A DNA stretch of 64,000 bases from Burkholderiales bacterium (GCA_035518095.1 DATIXX010000032.1:1-64000); one strand, 5' to 3'. Counted from the first letter of the stretch, positions 32,607 to 46,467 are shown. Made by a program: numbers and translations. The notes: generated by a model not told the origin, from the sequence alone.

Positions 32607-33836
32607 TCAATGAGGCGACGCTGCGGGAATCGTTACGTGCTCCGGTCGTACCCCGATGCCGATCAGCCGAGCAGGAATTCGGCGCAGGAACGGGAAGCGG
32701 GCGAGTAGCCGGACTGCTAGAGGCGGCGAAAGCGTGGTGACGCCGCTCAGAACCTGCGTGATAACCCGATCTTGCATGAAGATCTGGAGCCACTGAGTGA
32801 TGCGGGTGGGCAGCTCACGCCGCCGCTGAACCTGACGCAGGTGTTGAGTATTCAGTCTGTTCCCGCGCACCGGCGCGGCGAGCATATTGGCAGCTGCGAC
32901 CGCATCCTGGATCGCCAGATTAATGCCAACTCCGCCAATCGGGGACATCGCGTGCGCCGCATCGCCGATGCAGAGTAGCCCCGGGAGATACCACTGTTGC
33001 AGCCGGTCGACCTGGACAGTCAGCAGCTTGATCACCTCCCAATCCTCAAGTTCAGCGACGCGGTCTGCGACAAACGGCGCAAGCTGCGCCACGCTGTCGC
33101 GGAACGCCTGCAGTCCCTTCTCCTGGAGTTGTTGCAGCGAGCCTTTAGGGATCACGAAGCCGCATTGCCAATGTTCACTCCGGTTGAGCATAATGAAGAT
33201 GCGCCCGGCGTCGAAGCGGCCCAAACTCTGCTCCTTATCATCGGGGCGGCGCGATAGCCGAAACCACAGCACGTCCATGGGCGCGCCGAGCTCTTCGATC
33301 TTCAATCCAGCCTTTGCCCTTACGGTCGAGTGCCGGCCGTCGGCGCCTATGACAAGGCTAGCACGAATCTCCAAAGTGCCCTCCGAAGTTGCCGCACGCA
33401 CCCCGATAATGCGTCCTGCCTCCTCGATCAGTCCGGTTACTTCGGCGCGCATTCGCAGTTTGAAAGTCGAATAACGCGAGCCGCATCCGGCTAGGAAGTT
33501 AAGGAAATCCCATTGCGGCATGAAGGCGACAAAACCGCAGTGCGTCGACAGATGGCTGAAGTCTGCAATGGTCAGCGCCAGAGCGCCGACCTGGATATTC
33601 AGCCGCGATGCTTTCTGGTGCGGCAATTGCAGCAGTTCCTCAAGTAATCCCAGCTCGTACATGATTTCGAGCGTAGAGGGATGAATCGTATCGCCGCGGA
33701 AGTCCCGAAGGAAGTCGGCGTGCTTCTCGAGGACCAGAACATCGACGCCGGCACGGGCCAATAAAAGCCCCAGCATCATTCCAGCCGGACCGCCGCCAGC
33801 AATGCAGCAGCGGACCGTGACCTTCTCTTCCACCAT
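32607..33836 (-). CDS. FAD-dependent monooxygenase (PHBH-type)
   Basis: About 409 residues. Group A flavoprotein hydroxylase fold: GGGPAGMMLGLLLARAG binds FAD, the DG motif is GADGRHSTVR, and the GD motif is LCIGDAAHAMSPIGGVGINLAIQDA within 20-residue limits (LCIGDAAHAMSP then GGVG). This class hydroxylates aromatic or quinoid substrates with NAD(P)H; a ubiquinone-type or aromatic substrate is possible but not shown. ATG at 33836 has GGGAG 5 bp upstream; the GTG before it is too close to that site. Convergent with the aldo/keto reductase gene. Confidence 0.9.
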   Translation of the reverse strand: MVEEKVTVRCCIAGGGPAGMMLGLLLARAGVDVLVLEKHADFLRDFRGDTIHPSTLEIMYELGLLEELLQLPHQKASRLNIQVGALALTIADFSHLSTHCGFVAFMPQWDFLNFLAGCGSRYSTFKLRMRAEVTGLIEEAGRIIGVRAATSEGTLEIRASLVIGADGRHSTVRAKAGLKIEELGAPMDVLWFRLSRRPDDKEQSLGRFDAGRIFIMLNRSEHWQCGFVIPKGSLQQLQEKGLQAFRDSVAQLAPFVADRVAELEDWEVIKLLTVQVDRLQQWYLPGLLCIGDAAHAMSPIGGVGINLAIQDAVAAANMLAAPVRGNRLNTQHLRQVQRRRELPTRITQWLQIFMQDRVITQVLSGVTTLSPPLAVRLLARFPFLRRIPARLIGIGVRPEHVTIPAASPH

Positions 33837-33928
33837 GGTCACTCCCGGAGCTTTCTACAAAATGGCTTATGTACCAGACAACGGGTGTGCAGTTGCAAAC
33901 TTCGCACGGCCGATAAATGACGCTCGAG

Positions 33929-34549
33929 TTAGCGCTTGCGAAAAGGCGGACGACCGCGCCAATACTGGATCAATAGCCATGCGCCCAGCATGCCGCCTAG
34001 ATGCGCGAAATGCGCGACGCCTTCTTGTGTTCCCGTAACACCCAAGTATAGTTCCAGCGCGCCATATAGGATCACAAATAAGCGCGCAGGCAAGGGAATC
34101 GGTGGAATGAGCAGGATAATGGTCCGGTTGGGAAAGTAAAGGCCATACGCAAGCAACAGGCCGAAAATGCCGCCGGATGCGCCGACGGTGGGATAAGGTT
34201 CGCCGCCTGAGATCCCGGAAACGATGAGCTGCATTATTGCCGCGGTAATTACGCTTGCGAAATATAGATTAAGATAGCGCTTGGGGCCGAACAACCGTTC
34301 AAGCTCTCCGCCGAACATGTACAATGCGAACATATTGAAAAAAAGATGCAGTACGTTGGCGTGAAGAAAACTGTATGTCACCAGTTGCCAAGGCTGGAAC
34401 CCGACGAATCCGCTGAATGTCGCCGTTGTTCCCCAAGGCCAGAGGGCGAGATTCAAGGTAAGCGCGTCCCCGATGAGAAACTCGCCCATAAACATTACGA
34501 CGTTGGCCAAAATTAGTGTCAGCGTTACGGGCGGAATGGAATAGAACAT
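33929..34549 (-). CDS. Rhomboid family intramembrane serine protease
   Basis: 206 residues with six or so membrane helices. The catalytic Ser is in GASGGIFGLL and the partner His in AHFAHLGGMLGAWLL; the HxxxN-type region LHLFFNMFALYMFGGELE of helix 2 and loop L1 is present. It should cleave transmembrane substrates inside the inner membrane. Substrates cannot be inferred. Divergent from the holin-like gene at 34702. Confidence 0.95.
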   Translation of the reverse strand: MFYSIPPVTLTLILANVVMFMGEFLIGDALTLNLALWPWGTTATFSGFVGFQPWQLVTYSFLHANVLHLFFNMFALYMFGGELERLFGPKRYLNLYFASVITAAIMQLIVSGISGGEPYPTVGASGGIFGLLLAYGLYFPNRTIILLIPPIPLPARLFVILYGALELYLGVTGTQEGVAHFAHLGGMLGAWLLIQYWRGRPPFRKR

Positions 34550-34701
34550 TTAGGAACGAGAAACGTAAGAACAGCGGCCTATTGGCTTTTGGCCATGCGA
34601 GCGATCAGTTTAACAGTTTCCCGATGGCACCGCTAAAATCCATTGGCTTCTCTCGCCGCTCATTATAAAAACGAACGTTCACTTCAATGTAGAAAACGTG
34701 C

Positions 34702-35097
34702 ATGTTACAAAATGTGATACCGTTTGTATTACACTGGGCAATCATCGCGCTTTCACTGTGGGTAACGAGCCATGTTTTCCGCGGAATTACGTTTGAAAGC
34801 AAATCATCGCTAATTGTCTCCGCGCTGTTGCTCGGATTCGCCAATGCAATAATCCGTCCGCTCCTTATCCTGTTCACGCTGCCGCTAACACTGATTACGT
34901 TCGGGTTCTTCATTCTGATTATAAACGCCCTCATGGTATTGTTGGTCTCATCGCTCGTTCGCGGCTTTAAGGTATCGGGATTCTGGACAGCTTTTTTTGC
35001 GAGCATCTTTATTTCCGTTCTTAGTTTTCTTGTAGGTTTTGTCATATTTGGTGGACAAGCGGGATTCCAGTCATCAACGACCGGTATAGCAGTATAG
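34702..35097 (+). CDS. Phage holin family / YvlD-like four-helix membrane protein
   Basis: 131 residues with four hydrophobic segments: [58 protein letters not shown] (split by the family proline-rich turn) and FFASIFISVLSFLVGFVIF. The FANAIIRPLL and TLPLTLITFG patterns identify the family annotated as 'phage holin family protein' or YvlD. Despite the name no phage genes are near; members are widespread chromosomal membrane proteins of unknown function. The Shine-Dalgarno is weak. Confidence 0.85.
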   Translation: MLQNVIPFVLHWAIIALSLWVTSHVFRGITFESKSSLIVSALLLGFANAIIRPLLILFTLPLTLITFGFFILIINALMVLLVSSLVRGFKVSGFWTAFFASIFISVLSFLVGFVIFGGQAGFQSSTTGIAV

Positions 35098-35147
35098 GCT
35101 TTCGGCGTTCTTTAACTGGACTGTGACGAGCAGGTTGAACGGCGAGA

Positions 35148-36491
35148 TTATTTTCCGATGCAAAATCGGGAAAATATTTCCCCAAGCAAATCATCGGAGC
35201 TAAATTCGCCAGTAATATTGGAGACCGCGTTTTGAGCAAGCCTCAATTCTTCGGCGAAAAGCTCGATTTGGTCCTGCCTTTCCAGTGCTGCCGATAAATG
35301 CTCCTGCGCCTTTTGCAGCGCGCTCAGGTGCCGCTCGCGCGCCATGAACACGCCCTCGCCCGTAGGCTGCCAGCCAACCGTGGCCAGCAATTGTGAGCGC
35401 AGCAAGTCAATGCCGGAGCCGGTTTTTGCTGAAACATAAACGCGGATTTCACCATCTACAGCTTCCGTTTTTGGTTCGTCCGGAAGCAGGTCAATTTTAT
35501 TGTACACGCAGATGCGATGCAGCCTGCTCGGAAGTCGCTCAAAAATCTGTCGATCTTCCCGCGATTTACCGTGGGTGCAGTCCATTATCAGAAGGACTGC
35601 GTCCGCCTTACCAATAGTTTCCCAGGTACGGGCGATCCCGATTTTTTCCACCTCGTCCTTCGTGTTCCGCAAACCCGCGGTGTCGACAATGTGCAGCGGG
35701 ACGCCCTCGATTTCGATGGACTGGCGCACCGCATCGCGCGTGGTACCGGGAATGCTGGTGACAATCGCCACCTCTTCTCCGGCAAGCCGGTTTAGCAGGC
35801 TTGATTTACCTACGTTCGGTCGCCCCGCAAGCACGACCGTGATCCCTTCGCGCAAAATGTTGCCTTGGCGCGCTGCGTGTTTAACTTTTTCGAGTTGTTT
35901 CCGTATTGCCTGCAATCTCCCGACGGCATCCACGCGCGCCAGCGGCTTTATATCCTCTTCTTCAGGAAAATCCAGGCTGCCTTCAATCAGCATTCGTAAT
36001 TCAATGAGTGAGTTGGCGAGCGCGTTCACTTCAATCGAGAATGCGCCTTGAAGCGAGCGCATCGCGCTCTTCGCGGCCTCCCCGGAGCTGGCTTCGATTA
36101 AATCGGCGACGCTTTCAGCTTGCGCCAGATCCAGTTTATGGTTAAGAAAAGCGCGCCGGGTAAATTCGCCGGGTTCGGCCAGACGCGCGCCCACGGCGAG
36201 GCACCTGCGCAGAAGCAATTGTAAAACCGCGGGCCCGCCGTGACCCTGCAGCTCAAGAACGTCTTGCCCGGTATAGGAATGCGGCGCCGGGAAATAAAGG
36301 GCGATGCCCTGATCGATGGCCTGTTTATCTTGGTCCAGGAAATCGCACAGCACCGCGCGCCTTGCCACCGGTGGCTTGCTCAGAAGCAACTGTGCCATTG
36401 CTCTTAAGTTGGCACCGCTAATGCGCACCACGCCGATGGCTGCGCGTCCAGGTGCTGTGGCGATGGCCGCTATGGTTTCAACGCTTGCCAT
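35148..36491 (-). CDS. mnmE: tRNA uridine-5-carboxymethylaminomethyl modification GTPase MnmE
   Basis: 447 residues. GTPase that works with MnmG on U34 of tRNAs. The N-terminal folate-binding domain begins [22 protein letters not shown]; the G domain has [18 protein letters not shown] and NKIDL; the protein ends with the catalytic FCIGK motif. The start overlaps the yidC stop by 14 bp, so the two are probably coupled. Confidence 0.98.
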   Translation of the reverse strand: MASVETIAAIATAPGRAAIGVVRISGANLRAMAQLLLSKPPVARRAVLCDFLDQDKQAIDQGIALYFPAPHSYTGQDVLELQGHGGPAVLQLLLRRCLAVGARLAEPGEFTRRAFLNHKLDLAQAESVADLIEASSGEAAKSAMRSLQGAFSIEVNALANSLIELRMLIEGSLDFPEEEDIKPLARVDAVGRLQAIRKQLEKVKHAARQGNILREGITVVLAGRPNVGKSSLLNRLAGEEVAIVTSIPGTTRDAVRQSIEIEGVPLHIVDTAGLRNTKDEVEKIGIARTWETIGKADAVLLIMDCTHGKSREDRQIFERLPSRLHRICVYNKIDLLPDEPKTEAVDGEIRVYVSAKTGSGIDLLRSQLLATVGWQPTGEGVFMARERHLSALQKAQEHLSAALERQDQIELFAEELRLAQNAVSNITGEFSSDDLLGEIFSRFCIGK

Positions 36492-38121
36492 GAGCTGGCT
36501 TTGCCCGCCCGATGGACCGCGTTATCTGCCACTGCTGGGCAATGGAGAGGATGTTGTTTACCAGCCAGTACAATACCAGCCCGGCAGGAAAGAAAAGGAA
36601 AAAAACACTGAATGCAACCGGCATTATTTTCATAACCTTGGCCTGAATTGGGTCAGGTGGTTCCGGACTCAAGCGCGATTGAATGATCATAGTAATCCCC
36701 ATGATCACGGGCAGCACGTAATAGGGATCGGGCGCGGAAAGGTCGGTAATCCACAGTACAAATGGCGCATGGCGTAGTTCAACACTTGCCAAAAGCACCC
36801 AGTAGAGCGCGATGAAAACCGGAATCTGCACGACTATAGGCAGACAGCCGCCAAGCGGATTGATTTTCTCGGTCTTGTAAAGTTCCATCATCGCCTGATG
36901 CAGTTTCTGCCGGTCGCCACCATACTGCTCCTTGATCTTTTGCATCTTTGGCGCAAGCACGCGCATTTTTGCCATAGAGCGGTAACTCGTCGCGGACAGC
37001 GGATAAAATAAAGACTTAATCAGTACAGTAAGCAGGATAATTGCGACCCCCCAGTTTTGCACCCATTTGTGAAGCCAGGATAGAACCCAGAATAACGGTA
37101 CCGCGATTACGGTCAGCCAGCCGTAATCCACGGTGAGGCCCAGGCCTGGGGCCAGTTTGCTGAGACTGTTCTGTTCCTGTGGCCCGGCATAGAACGGAAC
37201 GCTAATGGAAACGGTTTTGCCCGGTTCCACTTTGGCTAGCGGCAGGATTGTTCCCACCGCATACAAATCGTCACCCAGCTTCTTCATGTAGTATTCGCGC
37301 GGCGTCTTGTCTTTGGGCAGCCAGGCCGCGAGGAAATAATGCTGCAGCATGGCAATCCAGCCGTTATCTGCATTTTGCGGGTATTTTGCCGTTCCCTTCT
37401 CGATGTTTTCAAACTTGACCTTCTCGAATTTTTCCTGGTTCGTGTAAACCGCCGGGCCGGTATACGTCGGCACCATCTTGGTTTCTCCGGCCGGGCGCTT
37501 GCTATCGCGAACAAACTGGAAGTATGCGTACGGCTGTAGCGGACCCGAACTGTTATTGGTGATCTCAAAGGTAACATCTATCAAGTAGCTGCTTTTGTGA
37601 AATGTATACACCTTGGTCACTTTAAAGCCGCCTAGCGAAGGAGCGGAAAGCCCGACACGCAGGCTTTCCGCTCCCGGCTTCAATTCATAACTTGTAGCCT
37701 CCGCCGTATAGATTGTCTTGTGGGTAGGTAAATCGTCCCCGATCAAGCCGCTTTGCGCTACGTAAACATGTCCCGGCTCGTCCTGAAACAGCACAAAATT
37801 TTTGTTCTTGTCGAGGGTATCCCGTTGGTTCAGCAATTCCAAGCGATCCAAGGTGCCGCCAGAAGTGTTAATTTCCGCAAGCAAATAATCGGTTTTTACC
37901 GAAATGTTTTGGCCTGAGGTCAAAACCGCCGCCTCGGTGCTAGCCGGAGCTCGCTGTACTGCAGTTAACTTCTGGCTGGGCGTGGGCGCGACCTGCTGAG
38001 TGCTGCGGGGCGTTTCGCTTTGCTGCGCCGGCGCCGGTTTGTTTTGCCGCTGCCACGCATCCACTAACAGGAATATCGAAAGGCAAAAAACCATCAGCAG
38101 GAAGAGTCTTTGCACATCCAT
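36478..38121 (-). CDS. yidC: Membrane protein insertase YidC
   Basis: 547 residues. Inserts and folds inner-membrane proteins, alone or with Sec. An N-terminal membrane anchor ([19 protein letters not shown]), a large periplasmic beta-supersandwich domain and the five-helix C-terminal core with [20 protein letters not shown] and [20 protein letters not shown] are present. Lies 22 bp after yidD in the rpmH-rnpA-yidD-yidC-mnmE unit. Confidence 0.98.
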   Translation of the reverse strand: MDVQRLFLLMVFCLSIFLLVDAWQRQNKPAPAQQSETPRSTQQVAPTPSQKLTAVQRAPASTEAAVLTSGQNISVKTDYLLAEINTSGGTLDRLELLNQRDTLDKNKNFVLFQDEPGHVYVAQSGLIGDDLPTHKTIYTAEATSYELKPGAESLRVGLSAPSLGGFKVTKVYTFHKSSYLIDVTFEITNNSSGPLQPYAYFQFVRDSKRPAGETKMVPTYTGPAVYTNQEKFEKVKFENIEKGTAKYPQNADNGWIAMLQHYFLAAWLPKDKTPREYYMKKLGDDLYAVGTILPLAKVEPGKTVSISVPFYAGPQEQNSLSKLAPGLGLTVDYGWLTVIAVPLFWVLSWLHKWVQNWGVAIILLTVLIKSLFYPLSATSYRSMAKMRVLAPKMQKIKEQYGGDRQKLHQAMMELYKTEKINPLGGCLPIVVQIPVFIALYWVLLASVELRHAPFVLWITDLSAPDPYYVLPVIMGITMIIQSRLSPEPPDPIQAKVMKIMPVAFSVFFLFFPAGLVLYWLVNNILSIAQQWQITRSIGRAKPAHGKR

Positions 38122-38143
38122 AGCCGTAATTGACTTAAAAGTT

Positions 38144-38353
38144 TTAGGGTACTGGGTCGTACCCGCCGGGATTCCATGGGTGACAACGCAGGATTCGCTT
38201 CAGCCCGATCCACAGGCCTTTTGAAACACCGAATTTGACAATCGCGTCGCGCGTGTATTCGGAGCAGGACGGCGCGAACCTGCAATTATTGCCGAGCAAC
38301 GGGCTAAGTATAAAGCGGTATAACGCGATAACCGCCAGCGCTACGCGGCCCAT
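38144..38353 (-). CDS. yidD: Membrane protein insertion efficiency factor YidD
   Basis: 69 residues. Small amphipathic protein with the family core NNCRFAPSCSEYTRDAI and RCHPWNPGGYDPVP, carrying the conserved cysteines. It assists YidC-dependent insertion. The start overlaps the 3' end of rnpA by 13 bp. Confidence 0.96.
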   Translation of the reverse strand: MGRVALAVIALYRFILSPLLGNNCRFAPSCSEYTRDAIVKFGVSKGLWIGLKRILRCHPWNPGGYDPVP

Positions 38354-38697
38354 CGCGATACCTTGGATAACAAATCCGAGAGCTCCATGCGCGCTTGCCG
38401 GGAATGTGATTTTGAGACCACCCCATGCACCCGGATCACTATGTCCATGTCCACCAGGTCGCGTTTCCGAATACGAAATTGCTCGCGTATTAGGCGTTTC
38501 ACGTAATTTCTGTCCACCGCGCGCGGTGTCCCTTTTTTGTTAACCACCACACCCAACCTTGCAATCCCCTGGCGCTTGCGCTTTACCAGAACCTGAAACA
38601 CCGCGCCGTTCTCGCGGTGGTCGGCATGGCGCGCAGCGCCAAACTGTTCGGTCTTAGTAAGACGAGAAGCTTTAGACAGGGAATAAACGGAAACCAA
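38341..38697 (-). CDS. rnpA: Ribonuclease P protein component
   Basis: 118 residues. Protein subunit of RNase P, which matures the 5' end of tRNAs. The N-terminus SLSKASRLTKTEQFG and the RNR-like segment AVDRNYVKRLIREQFR identify it. The only suitable start is TTG at 38697, 11 bp after the rpmH stop and without a nearby Shine-Dalgarno, so translation is likely coupled to rpmH. Confidence 0.93.
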   Translation of the reverse strand: MVSVYSLSKASRLTKTEQFGAARHADHRENGAVFQVLVKRKRQGIARLGVVVNKKGTPRAVDRNYVKRLIREQFRIRKRDLVDMDIVIRVHGVVSKSHSRQARMELSDLLSKVSRWAA

Positions 38698-38708
38698 CTT
38701 GCGTACTA

Positions 38709-38843
38709 TTATACTCCCAACCGCGTGCGGCCTTTGGCGCGCCTGGCGCGCAGCACTGCTGCGCCGCCGCGCGTTTTCATGCGCACCAAGAATCCATGAG
38801 TCCTTTTGCGCCTGGTGTTGGACGGCTGATAGGTACGTTTCAT
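38709..38843 (-). CDS. rpmH: 50S ribosomal protein L34
   Basis: 44-residue ribosomal protein, starting [19 protein letters not shown], with the conserved RMKTRGG and [10 protein letters not shown] segments and ending GV. Normal length for L34. It heads the rpmH-rnpA-yidD-yidC-mnmE unit, divergent from dnaA. Confidence 0.98.
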   Translation of the reverse strand: MKRTYQPSNTRRKRTHGFLVRMKTRGGAAVLRARRAKGRTRLGV

Positions 38844-38881
38844 TATTTTCCCTTTGCTTTTATCGGTTCGGAAAGCCGACT

Positions 38882-38910
38882 ATTCAACCTTTATGCGTGC
38901 CTTCTGTCAA
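38882..38910 (-). promoter_or_regulatory. Candidate rpmH operon promoter
   Basis: On the minus strand a perfect -35 TTGACA (38910-38905), 17 bp spacer and -10 TTGAAT (38887-38882), about 40 bp upstream of the rpmH ATG. Confidence 0.6.
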
Positions 38911-38923
38911 CCCGAATTATTTT

Positions 38924-38954
38924 TTGACTTCGCATGGAATTGTTTCGTTATAAT
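38924..38954 (+). promoter_or_regulatory. Candidate dnaA promoter
   Basis: -35 TTGACT at 38924-38929 and a perfect -10 TATAAT at 38949-38954, spacer 19 bp, about 53 bp upstream of the dnaA ATG. It lies just beyond the rpmH promoter, which points the other way. Confidence 0.6.
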
Positions 38955-39007
38955 AGCGAATATTAAACTTACCCGCAGTCATCCCCTGAACAGCATGGTC
39001 GTCAGAA

Positions 39008-40330
39008 ATGGATCCGTTTTGGCTCTCTTGCCTCGCGTACTTCGAAAAAGAACTGACCGCGCAGCAGTTTAACACCTGGATAAAGCCGCTAAGGTTCGTT
39101 CCTGATAATGATTCGATGCTCCTCGTTGCGCCGAATCGTTTCGTCATGCAATGGATTAAGGAACGGTTCCTCGCGCGCATACAGAAAATGGCTGAGCAGC
39201 ATTTCGCGAAGCCAATCAGCCTGGTGCTCGCCCTTCCCGAGAAAATCGCCACGAAACCTTTACCCGAGGATAAGCCCAAAGTTACAGTAGCGAAACCGTC
39301 CAGCAAGAGCCTGTCGCGTCTCAATCCGTCATTTTGTTTTGACACGTTCGTTACCGGCAAAGCCAACGAACTTGCGCGCGCTGCCGCGATACAAGTCGCG
39401 GAGCATCCAGGTGCGGCGTATAACCCGCTGTTCATATACGGTGGTGTTGGCTTGGGGAAAACGCACCTGCTGCAAGCGATCGGCAATCTGGTACAGGAAC
39501 AGGATTCCGATGCGAAGGTTCGCTATACCCATGCCGAAAGGTATGTCTCCGATGTAGTACGCGCTTACCAGCACAAAGCCTTCGACGATTTTAAGCGCTA
39601 TTATCATTCACTCGATTTGTTGCTGATCGACGACATACAATTTTTCAGCAACAAGAACCGGACGCAAGAGGAATTCTTCTATGCGTTTAACGCGTTGATC
39701 GAGGCTCACAAACAAGTAGTTATAACTTGCGATACTTATCCCAAAGAAATTTCCGGAATGGAAGACCGCCTGATTTCGCGCTTCGGCTGGGGTCTTACTG
39801 TTGCTATTGAACCGCCGGAACTCGAGATGCGTGTGGCAATTCTGCTCAAAAAGGCCTCCTTGGAGGGTATTACTCTTGATGAAAACGTGGCCTTCTTCAT
39901 CGCGAGTCATATTCAGTCTAATGTGCGCGAGCTAGAGGGCGCGCTGAAGCGCGTGCTTGCTTTTTGCCGGTTTGCCGGACTGCCTGTCTCTGTAGACCTG
40001 GCAAAGGAAGCATTACGCGATCTTCTGGCTGTACAGTTGAGGCAAGTATCCATCGAAAATATTCAGAAAACTGTCGCTGATTATTACAAGATTAAGGTTT
40101 CGGAAATGTATTCCAAAAAAAGGTCTCGTGCTCTTGCACGCCCGCGGCAGGTCGCTATGGCATTGTCAAAGGAACTCACCGAATTGAGTCTTCCGAATAT
40201 AGGGGATGCCTTTGGCGGGCGCGATCATACTACTGTTCTGCACGCATGCCGCAAGATTGCAGACCTGAAGTCTCGCGATGCTGAACTAACCCGTGACTAC
40301 AGTGCGTTGATCCAGGTCCTGAGAAGCTGA
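39008..40330 (+). CDS. dnaA: Chromosomal replication initiator protein DnaA
   Basis: 440 residues. Binds DnaA boxes and opens oriC. Domain I begins [20 protein letters not shown]; the AAA+ domain has [16 protein letters not shown] and Walker [10 protein letters not shown]; domain IV ends with the box-recognition signature [12 protein letters not shown]. First gene of dnaA-dnaN-gyrB. Confidence 0.99.
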   Translation: MDPFWLSCLAYFEKELTAQQFNTWIKPLRFVPDNDSMLLVAPNRFVMQWIKERFLARIQKMAEQHFAKPISLVLALPEKIATKPLPEDKPKVTVAKPSSKSLSRLNPSFCFDTFVTGKANELARAAAIQVAEHPGAAYNPLFIYGGVGLGKTHLLQAIGNLVQEQDSDAKVRYTHAERYVSDVVRAYQHKAFDDFKRYYHSLDLLLIDDIQFFSNKNRTQEEFFYAFNALIEAHKQVVITCDTYPKEISGMEDRLISRFGWGLTVAIEPPELEMRVAILLKKASLEGITLDENVAFFIASHIQSNVRELEGALKRVLAFCRFAGLPVSVDLAKEALRDLLAVQLRQVSIENIQKTVADYYKIKVSEMYSKKRSRALARPRQVAMALSKELTELSLPNIGDAFGGRDHTTVLHACRKIADLKSRDAELTRDYSALIQVLRS

Positions 40331-40537
40331 AAAAGGGAGATCAGGTCGGTCTACTTGTGGATTTCTTCGTTTCCTTTCATTCCCAGCGACATATTCACAA
40401 TTCATCCTCTGTTCGTAATACGTTTGTCCACCGCATCTTCAATATTTTTTCCCGTTGTTTAATTGAGCTTTATCAGAAGTAGTCACAGGTACGAGAGATT
40501 TCTATTAACATGTCTCAAATTTAAGGAATAATAAACC
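40331..40537. other. Putative origin segment: DnaA-box-like sites between dnaA and dnaN
   Basis: The 207 bp spacer contains four sequences close to TTATNCACA: ATATTCACA at 40391-40399 (8 of 9), TGTGGATTT at 40356-40364 (7 of 9, reverse), TTGTCCACC at 40424-40432 (7 of 9) and GTAGTCACA at 40479-40487 (7 of 9). An AT-rich piece at 40439-40475 could serve for unwinding. It may be oriC or part of it, or a DnaA-controlled promoter region for dnaN. Confidence 0.45.
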
Positions 40538-44090
<3,553 letters not shown>

Positions 44091-44102
44091 CAGCAATGAG
44101 GC

Positions 44103-46367
44103 TTACGCCGCAGCGCTGTATCCACATTCCTTTACCGGACACACTCGCTGGGAGCCGTGGCGCTTGGTCGTTTTTAGAGTCAAGATCGGCCACTTGCACT
44201 TCGGGCATGACTCAAGCACTGGCGGGTTCCATATCGCATAGTTGCACTTTGGATACGTGCTGCATGCGTAGAAAACCTTGCCGAAGCGGCTCTTGCGCTC
44301 GATCAGGCTGCCGACCTTGCATTGTGGGCAGGCGATGCCGCTGTCGCGCGGCTTGTTAAGCGACTCGATGAATTTGCATTTCGGGTAAGACGAGCAACCA
44401 ATGAACTTGCCGTAAGGCCCGTTTTTGATGATCAGGGCACTGCCGCATTTGGGGCAAAGCCGGCCTTCCACCATTTGCGCCGATTCCACGGTTTCCGGCT
44501 CTCCGTTCAGGCTGCGCGTATAGTCGCAAGCCGGAAAACCGCTACAACCCACAAATTTGCCGCGTTTCCCCAATCGAACCGTGAGCTGCTTTCCGCATTT
44601 TGGACAGACCTCGTCCAACTTCTCTTGTGTTACCTCCTTGCGCGACAAATTTTTCTTGTCCTCGATCAGCCGGCTAAAGCCCTCCCAGAAATTTTCCAGC
44701 AGCGGAATCCAGTCGAGCTTGCCGGTAGAAACCAAATCAAGCTCGTCTTCAAGCTTGGCGGTGAAATCGTAATCGACGTAGCGGGTGAAATGTTCGGTCA
44801 AGAATCTGTTTACCACCCGGCCAACGTCGGTAGGCAAGAAGTGTTTCTTGTCGAGGACGGCATACTCGCGTTCGAGCAAAGTCGAGATGATACTGGCGTA
44901 GGTCGACGGCCGCCCAATGCCGTGCTCTTCGAGCGTTTTGACCAGGCTTGCCTCAGTGTAGCGGGGCGGCGGTTGCGTGAAATGCTGCTCGCCGTACAGT
45001 TTGTCGATTGGCAGCACATCGCCGACCTGCAGTTCCGGTAAGCGTCCCTCCGCCGGTTCTTCCTGCTCGTCGAATTCTTCTTGATAAACGGCGATAAAAC
45101 CGGGAAACGCGAGCGTTTGCCCGCTCGCGCGGAACAAGTTGTCGGCATTTAGCGCGCTGATATCCAAGCTTGTAACGTCGAATTTAGCGGGGCTCATCTG
45201 GCATGCCAGCGTGCGTTTCCAGATCATTTCATAAAGTCTCGCCTGTTCCGCGCTAAGATACTGCCGAACACTTTCTGGGGTGCGGATTATCGAAGTAGGA
45301 CGGATAGCCTCATGCGCTTCCTGCACATTTTTCGATTTACTTTTGTAACGCAAGGCTGATTTTGGAAGGTACTCGACGTCGAAATTCTTGCTAATGTATT
45401 CGCGAATTTCGGCAATAGCTTCATTGGCCAAAGAAAGCGAATCAGTCCGCATGTAGGTAATGAGGCCAACGCCGGTCCCGCCGATGTCCACGCCTTCATA
45501 CAATTGCTGGGCAATGCGCATGGTGCGCCCCGTCGACAAATTAAGCTTGCGCACCGCTTCCTGCTGAAGTGTCGATGTCGTAAACGGCGGTGCAGGCGAG
45601 CGCTGTTTACGTTTCTTGTCGACCTTTTCCACGCGCGCGTTATCAGCGGCGCTTAATTCCTGAATTATTCTTTTCTGTGCGTCTTCATTCCCGATGCTGA
45701 ACTGCTCAAGTTTTTCACCATGATATTGAAATAACCGGGACTTGAATCTATGTTTTTCCTTGTGCGTGTCAAGATGAACCGTCCAGTATTCTTGCGGACG
45801 GAATGTCTCGATTTCCTGCTCCCGTTCCACAATTAGGCGCAAAGCCGGGCTTTGCACGCGACCCGCAGACAGACCCGGACGAATCTTGCGCCACAACAAC
45901 GGCGATAAATTGAAACCCACCAAGTAATCGAGCGCGCGGCGCGCCTGCTGGGCATTGACCAGCGGCATTGATATTTCGCGCGGGTCATTGACTGCGGAAT
46001 TCACCGCAGATTCGGTGATCTCGTAAAATACCACGCGCTTCGGCATCTTTTTTTTAAGGAGCTTTCGCGATTTGAGGATTTCGGTAATGTGCCATGCGAT
46101 CGCCTCGCCTTCGCGATCCGGGTCAGTCGCTAGAAATACGGTGCCTGCCTTGGCAACTGCTTTGGCAATCGCTTCAACGTGCTTATGATTGCGTGCAATC
46201 AATTGGTATTTCATGGCGAAGCCATGTGCGGTATCGACCGCGCCTTGTTTGGGTATCAGGTCACGCACATGGCCGAACGAGGCGAGAATTTCGAAATCAC
46301 GGCCCAAATATTTCTTTAACGTCTTGGCCTTGGACGGTGACTCCACGATCATTAAATTGCTGGACAT
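44103..46367 (-). CDS. topA: DNA topoisomerase I
   Basis: 754 residues. Type IA enzyme relaxing negative supercoils. The TOPRIM domain opens LMIVESPSKAKTLKKYLG; the acidic triad is in LATDPDREGEAIAWH, and the active Tyr in GLITYMRTDSLSL. The C-terminus has three four-Cys zinc ribbons, the first reading CPKCGKQL with CSGFPACDY, and a last cysteine pair near CPVKECGYSAAA. Convergent with gyrB (12 bp gap), so the two opposing supercoiling enzymes end at the same point. Confidence 0.98.
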   Translation of the reverse strand: MSSNLMIVESPSKAKTLKKYLGRDFEILASFGHVRDLIPKQGAVDTAHGFAMKYQLIARNHKHVEAIAKAVAKAGTVFLATDPDREGEAIAWHITEILKSRKLLKKKMPKRVVFYEITESAVNSAVNDPREISMPLVNAQQARRALDYLVGFNLSPLLWRKIRPGLSAGRVQSPALRLIVEREQEIETFRPQEYWTVHLDTHKEKHRFKSRLFQYHGEKLEQFSIGNEDAQKRIIQELSAADNARVEKVDKKRKQRSPAPPFTTSTLQQEAVRKLNLSTGRTMRIAQQLYEGVDIGGTGVGLITYMRTDSLSLANEAIAEIREYISKNFDVEYLPKSALRYKSKSKNVQEAHEAIRPTSIIRTPESVRQYLSAEQARLYEMIWKRTLACQMSPAKFDVTSLDISALNADNLFRASGQTLAFPGFIAVYQEEFDEQEEPAEGRLPELQVGDVLPIDKLYGEQHFTQPPPRYTEASLVKTLEEHGIGRPSTYASIISTLLEREYAVLDKKHFLPTDVGRVVNRFLTEHFTRYVDYDFTAKLEDELDLVSTGKLDWIPLLENFWEGFSRLIEDKKNLSRKEVTQEKLDEVCPKCGKQLTVRLGKRGKFVGCSGFPACDYTRSLNGEPETVESAQMVEGRLCPKCGSALIIKNGPYGKFIGCSSYPKCKFIESLNKPRDSGIACPQCKVGSLIERKSRFGKVFYACSTYPKCNYAIWNPPVLESCPKCKWPILTLKTTKRHGSQRVCPVKECGYSAAA

Positions 46368-46467
46368 GCGCTTTCAACGGCGGGAATAAAGCGCAAGATG
46401 ATAAAAACTATTTGCAGTGATAGCAAGAAATTTGCATCACGTATATGTCAGCTACGGTGACGCGCAA

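Noticed and set aside
34702-35097. Prophage remnant suggested by the holin-like family name
   Set aside because: No other phage genes nearby; the family is common on chromosomes and the name is historical.
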